From assembly GCA_013695395.1 (NCBI GenBank), contig JACDAP010000570.1:1-10654 (forward strand): DNA of 10,654 nt. The letters are read 5' to 3'. Position numbers and translations under genes: made by a program. Below the pieces are notes generated by a model. It had not been told where the DNA came from. It ran no database searches and was given only the letters and a program-made list of their open reading frames with translations. Shown in pieces: positions 5,685 to 10,654 of this stretch (the stretch's first letter is position 1; the number at the start of each line of letters is the position of its first letter). This DNA is from Solirubrobacterales bacterium (lineage in GTDB: Bacteria; Actinomycetota; Thermoleophilia; Solirubrobacterales; Solirubrobacteraceae).

Positions 5685-6866
5685 TCATTCGGAGGCGGGC
5701 AACCCGCTCTGCGGCACGCCGGCGGCCTCCCGGCGGGCGAGGTCCCCGGGCTGGAGACCGCGCCCCTCGTGGACGTCGGAGAGCTGGGCGCTGATCAGCT
5801 TGCGGGCACGGACGAGCGTGTCCTCGATCGCCTCGATCGCCCCGTCGACGTTCCCCCGCTGCGCGGAGTACTTCGCGACCACGAGGCCCTGCACGATGTT
5901 GTCGTTGATCTCGAGCGCCTGGCGCTCCCGGTCCAGCGCCACCTCCGCGGCTCGCTCGAGGGTCAGGCTCGCCTCCGCCGCGAAGAGGAGTGCGACCGGG
6001 CGCGTTCGGTCGGGGAGGCTGCGCCGCGTGCTCGTCCAGGCGACGGCGAGCACGGCGACCACCTCACCATCGCGAAGCACCGGCTGGGCGAGGCCGAGCT
6101 TGACGCCGTCGAAGCGGTGCAGCCCGCGGGGCAGCTCGTCGCTCTCCATCTCCGCGACCTCGCCGCGCGTGAACGCCCGCTCGAGCGCCAGCCGCGCCGC
6201 GTCCCCGCCGAAGACCTGGCCGGATTCGGCCGAGCCCGCCATCGCCTCGACCGTCAGGCCACCGCCGCCCTCGGCCGGGCGCAACATGATCGCCACGTCC
6301 GCACCGAGCGAGGCCACGACCCCCTCGCAGGTCGCGCGCAGCGCCTTGGTCACGTCGGTGCCGCCGGCCATCTGAGAGACGGCCGCGACGTCTGCGGCCT
6401 GGGCGCGCACCGCCGCGACCATCCGGCCGACGAGCAACCCGCCGATCGTGACCGTCCCGACGACCATCACCCACATCCCGGCCTCAAGGCGGGTGTCGTC
6501 GGTGAAGAGCAGCAGAAGCCCGTAGAGCGCCCCGGAGGCCCCCACCTGGATGAGCGCCAGCCGCAGCCGGAGGAAGAAGAACGCGTAGCTCGAGACGAGC
6601 AGGTAGAGCACCGGGTAGAGCACCGCGCCCGACCCCCCGTACAGGATCACGCCGGTGATCAGCAGGCTGCCGCCGAAGAGGAAGATCTGCAACGTCAGCA
6701 CGCTCGCACGGCTCCCGAGCCCGAGCAGCACGCCGGTGACCACGAACGCGATGATCGGCGGGATCGCGACCCCCAACTCGTTCGCGTCCTCGGCGTGGGG
6801 CAGCACCAGCGTGAGCAGGACGAGCGCACCGCCGGCGCCGAAGAACACCGCGAGGGCACGCGCCAT
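5685..6866 (-). CDS. Membrane GAF-domain sensor with degenerate histidine-kinase-like DHp helix
   Basis: Starting at the ATG at 6866, the protein has 393 residues. Residues 3-150 hold about six hydrophobic segments (near 3-22, 33-50, 57-78, 81-98, 102-122, 131-150) without a cleavable signal. Residues 165-308 look like a GAF domain (ALRATCEGVVASLGADVAIML to PVLRDGEVVAVLAVAW). Residues 309-363 resemble a HisKA_3-type dimerisation helix, ERQALEINDNIVQGLVV, in which N321 sits where the phospho-acceptor His of the usual ELHD is expected. No HATPase domain follows, only a 30-residue Pro/Gly-rich tail. Autophosphorylation is therefore not expected; a role as a dimeric ligand or redox sensor or pseudokinase partner is inference. 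In-frame GTG (6872) and TTG (6905) starts are possible. The ATG was chosen because it immediately precedes the first hydrophobic segment. No response regulator is adjacent. It lies 108 bp after secA, with a hairpin and a possible promoter between. Confidence 0.82.
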   Translation of the reverse strand: MARALAVFFGAGGALVLLTLVLPHAEDANELGVAIPPIIAFVVTGVLLGLGSRASVLTLQIFLFGGSLLITGVILYGGSGAVLYPVLYLLVSSYAFFFLRLRLALIQVGASGALYGLLLLFTDDTRLEAGMWVMVVGTVTIGGLLVGRMVAAVRAQAADVAAVSQMAGGTDVTKALRATCEGVVASLGADVAIMLRPAEGGGGLTVEAMAGSAESGQVFGGDAARLALERAFTRGEVAEMESDELPRGLHRFDGVKLGLAQPVLRDGEVVAVLAVAWTSTRRSLPDRTRPVALLFAAEASLTLERAAEVALDRERQALEINDNIVQGLVVAKYSAQRGNVDGAIEAIEDTLVRARKLISAQLSDVHEGRGLQPGDLARREAAGVPQSGLPASE

Positions 6867-6915
6867 GACCACTCGCTCGGACGGGGTGGAGCCGTAGGGG
6901 ACCAAGGCTTTAGCG

Positions 6916-6921
6916 AAGCTA
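6916..6921 (-). promoter_or_regulatory. Possible -10 element for the GAF-sensor gene
   Basis: On the minus strand TAGCTT matches the actinobacterial TANNNT -10 pattern in the 108-bp gap after secA. It would place transcription start near 6909, giving a leader of about 43 nt before the ATG at 6866. There is no convincing -35. TANNNT is a loose motif, so this is weak support for a separate promoter. Confidence 0.3.
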
Positions 6922-6942
6922 CACGTTCGGCCTTCCCGTCGA

Positions 6943-6966
6943 CGCCGACGGATCCGGTCGTCGGCG
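6943..6966 (-). terminator. Hairpin downstream of secA, possible terminator
   Basis: A perfect 8-bp stem, CGCCGACG (6943-6950) with CGTCGGCG (6959-6966), encloses an 8-nt loop and begins 8 bp past the secA stop. No U-tract follows on the minus strand. Its position fits a terminator or mRNA-stabilising 3' hairpin for the hpf-secA transcript. Function is inferred. Confidence 0.4.
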
Positions 6967-6974
6967 CGCGGGGC

Positions 6975-9821
<2,847 letters not shown>

Positions 9822-9828
9822 GGCATCG

Positions 9829-9834
9829 AGGCTA
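9829..9834 (-). promoter_or_regulatory. Candidate -10 element for leaderless secA mRNA
   Basis: On the minus strand TAGCCT (TANNNT) ends exactly 7 nt before the secA ATG, which places the A of the start codon at the expected +1. The same upstream stretch has no purine-rich ribosome binding site. This geometry is the standard signature of leaderless transcripts in actinobacteria. No -35 is recognisable. Confidence 0.45.
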
Positions 9835-9869
9835 GCAGCGGGTGCGCGCCCGGACGGGGGTTCGGCGCG

Positions 9870-9905
9870 GGGTCGGGGGCTGCCCCGAAGGGCGCCCCGC
9901 GACCC
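9870..9905. terminator. GC-rich hairpin between hpf and secA
   Basis: GGGTCG (9870-9875) pairs with CGACCC (9900-9905). After a one-base bulge (G9899), GGGGC (9876-9880) pairs with GCCCC (9894-9898), leaving a 13-nt loop. It starts 12 bp past the hpf stop. It could terminate or attenuate the short hpf transcript before secA, consistent with secA having its own promoter. No U-tract is present, so function is inferred. Confidence 0.4.
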
Positions 9906-9917
9906 TGCGTGAGGGCG

Positions 9918-10274
9918 TCAGATCGTGACCGACGCGCCCTCTGCGCCGAAGCTCTCGTGGTGGCGGAACTCACGCCGCTTGCGCCGCTTGTCGCAGTGGC
10001 GCTTGACCTGGCGGCTGAGCTCCTGCTCGCACAGGTGGATGGCGTGGCGCATGTCGCGCGAGTTGTCGCTCGCGCGCAGCGTGATCCCCTTCATGTAGAG
10101 CGTGACGTCGACACGCTCCTTGTCGGGGACGGACGGATTGCGCTCTCGGAAGAGCTCGACCTCGAGCTGGGCGGAGTCGTTCACCTGCCTGTCGACCTTG
10201 GCGAACCGCTTGCGGACGTGCTCCCGCAGTTCGTCGGTGACCGGAACGTTGCGACCCTTGAGCTCGATCTGCAT
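9918..10274 (-). CDS. hpf: Ribosome hibernation-promoting factor, short form (HPF/YfiA, S30AE domain)
   Basis: The 118-residue protein is a single S30AE domain. It starts with MQIELKGRNVPVTDELREHV (beta1 and helix 1), continues with strands around 33-69 (LEVELFRERN, ERVDVTLYMKG, ITLRASDNS) and helix 2 (RDMRHAIHLCEQELSRQVKRH), and ends in a very basic segment KRRKRRE (97-102). HPF binds the small ribosomal subunit at the tRNA and mRNA sites and silences idle ribosomes in stress or stationary phase. Many actinobacterial homologues are long forms of about 230 residues with a C-terminal dimerisation domain. Here that domain is absent, and the 96-bp gap to secA cannot encode it. The ATG at 10274 is preceded by an ideal GGAGG. 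The gene is divergent from comF and upstream of secA, a common actinobacterial order. Confidence 0.93.
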   Translation of the reverse strand: MQIELKGRNVPVTDELREHVRKRFAKVDRQVNDSAQLEVELFRERNPSVPDKERVDVTLYMKGITLRASDNSRDMRHAIHLCEQELSRQVKRHCDKRRKRREFRHHESFGAEGASVTI

Positions 10275-10280
10275 CGAATG

Positions 10281-10285
10281 CCTCC
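10281..10285 (-). promoter_or_regulatory. Shine-Dalgarno site of hpf
   Basis: On the minus strand GGAGG lies 6 nt before the hpf ATG. It is the clearest ribosome binding site in the window and fixes the start codon. It contrasts with secA, prfB and the deacetylase gene, which lack one. Confidence 0.8.
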
Positions 10286-10330
10286 AGAAGTGCTTCGTTG
10301 ATATGACGGTGAGAGGTGCTTCCGTCTTCG

Positions 10331-10359
10331 ACTGTGGCGGCTTGGAGACGAGATGTCAA
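10331..10359 (-). promoter_or_regulatory. Candidate sigma70-type promoter of hpf
   Basis: On the minus strand a consensus -35 TTGACA (10359-10354) is followed after 17 nt by CACAGT (10336-10331), a partial -10 (A2, A4 and T6 match TATAAT). Transcription would start near 10324, giving a leader of about 50 nt. The -35 is perfect and the spacing ideal. The -10 is weak, which would suit a promoter needing activation or an alternative sigma factor. Confidence 0.5.
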
Positions 10360-10382
10360 CAGCATGTTGTCGAGTTTCGACA
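10357..10382. repeat. Two adjacent inverted repeats at the hpf promoter, operator-like
   Basis: CAACA-GCA-TGTTG (10357-10369) overlaps the hpf -35. TGTCGA-GTT-TCGACA (10368-10382) lies directly upstream of it. Their centres are 12 bp apart, so on the DNA they are about one helical turn from each other. The arrangement resembles a tandem operator for a dimeric regulator. The identity of any regulator is not evident. Confidence 0.4.
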
Positions 10383-10501
10383 GGGTGTCAGGCGACCGGT
10401 GGTCCAGGCTGGCCGGAATGGCTTGTTCTCCGCCCTTCCGGTGCACAGTCATGACGCTTGCGTCTTGCCGCGTGTCACCGGTGCGGCGGAGCATTCGCGG
10501 G

Positions 10502-10654
10502 GTGCTCCGTCTGCGCGATCTCCTCGCCCCTGCGACCTGCCTGGCCTGCGGTGCCGCGGGCTTCGACGTCTGCCCGGGCTGCCGACGCGCGCTGCCGTGG
10601 CTGGAGGACCCGCGCTGCCGTCGCTGCGGCCTGCCGGGGTGCACGGGCGCGGAC
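10502..10654 (+). CDS. comF: ComF family phosphoribosyltransferase-like protein (3' partial)
   Basis: The frame is open to the right edge and reads LRLRDLLAPATCLACGAAG from the GTG at 10502, the usual N-terminus of ComF. Four-Cys zinc-finger spacing is clear: CLAC, CPGC, then CRRC followed by GLPGC. ComF proteins carry this zinc module followed by a PRTase fold (outside the window) and are linked to DNA uptake and natural transformation; their exact activity is debated. A GGCGGAG purine stretch lies about 9 nt upstream of the GTG. In-frame alternatives are GTG 10481, GTG 10472 and ATG 10451, the last adding 17 residues (MTLASCRVSPVRRSIRG). The gene is divergent from hpf across 227 bp. The identification is firm although only 51 codons are visible. 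Confidence 0.85.
   Translation, partial: MLRLRDLLAPATCLACGAAGFDVCPGCRRALPWLEDPRCRRCGLPGCTGAD

Overview
The window is a high-GC stretch (about 70% by eye, with strong G/C preference at third codon positions) of an actinobacterial chromosome. The protein wording and gene order suggest class Thermoleophilia (Solirubrobacter/Conexibacter-like). This assignment is inference: there is no rRNA or other marker here. Most of the sequence is conserved housekeeping DNA and I see no integrase, IS element, CRISPR array or tRNA.

Layout from left to right. (1) Positions 2-886, plus strand: the 3' part of a gene for an AbiEi-antitoxin-like N-terminal domain fused to a DUF559/Vsr-like nuclease domain. Its true start lies left of the window. 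(2) A strong two-part hairpin (892-932) lies in the convergent gap. (3) Positions 4218 down to 960, minus strand: a tight operon of prfB (peptide chain release factor 2), an Orn/Lys/Arg decarboxylase (2-bp gap) and an MPPED-like metallophosphoesterase (4-bp ATGA overlap). (4) Divergent from prfB, plus strand: a small unrecognised alpha-helical protein (4217-4717), then a class IV-like histone deacetylase family enzyme (4743-5639). (5) Convergent to these, minus strand: a six-TM plus GAF protein that ends in a degenerate histidine-kinase-like helix (6866 to 5685). (6) Minus strand: secA (9821 to 6975), preceded by hpf (10274 to 9918), a short-form ribosome hibernation factor. (7) Divergent at the right edge, plus strand: the first 51 codons or so of comF, identified from its zinc-finger cysteines.

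The comF / hpf / secA / prfB order is a familiar actinobacterial arrangement linking ribosome hibernation, protein export and translation termination. Here it is interrupted by the GAF protein, the deacetylase and the helical protein, and ftsE-ftsX does not follow prfB as it often does in actinobacteria.

I did not find a clearly new defence or mobile system. The points most worth a second look are: the GAF sensor with Asn in place of the phospho-acceptor His and no kinase domain; the unrecognised helical protein with its ambiguous start; the 14-bp palindrome in the prfB divergent promoter; signs of leaderless transcription of secA and possibly prfB; paired inverted repeats over the hpf promoter; and prfB itself ending in UAG while the other eight complete genes end in UGA.
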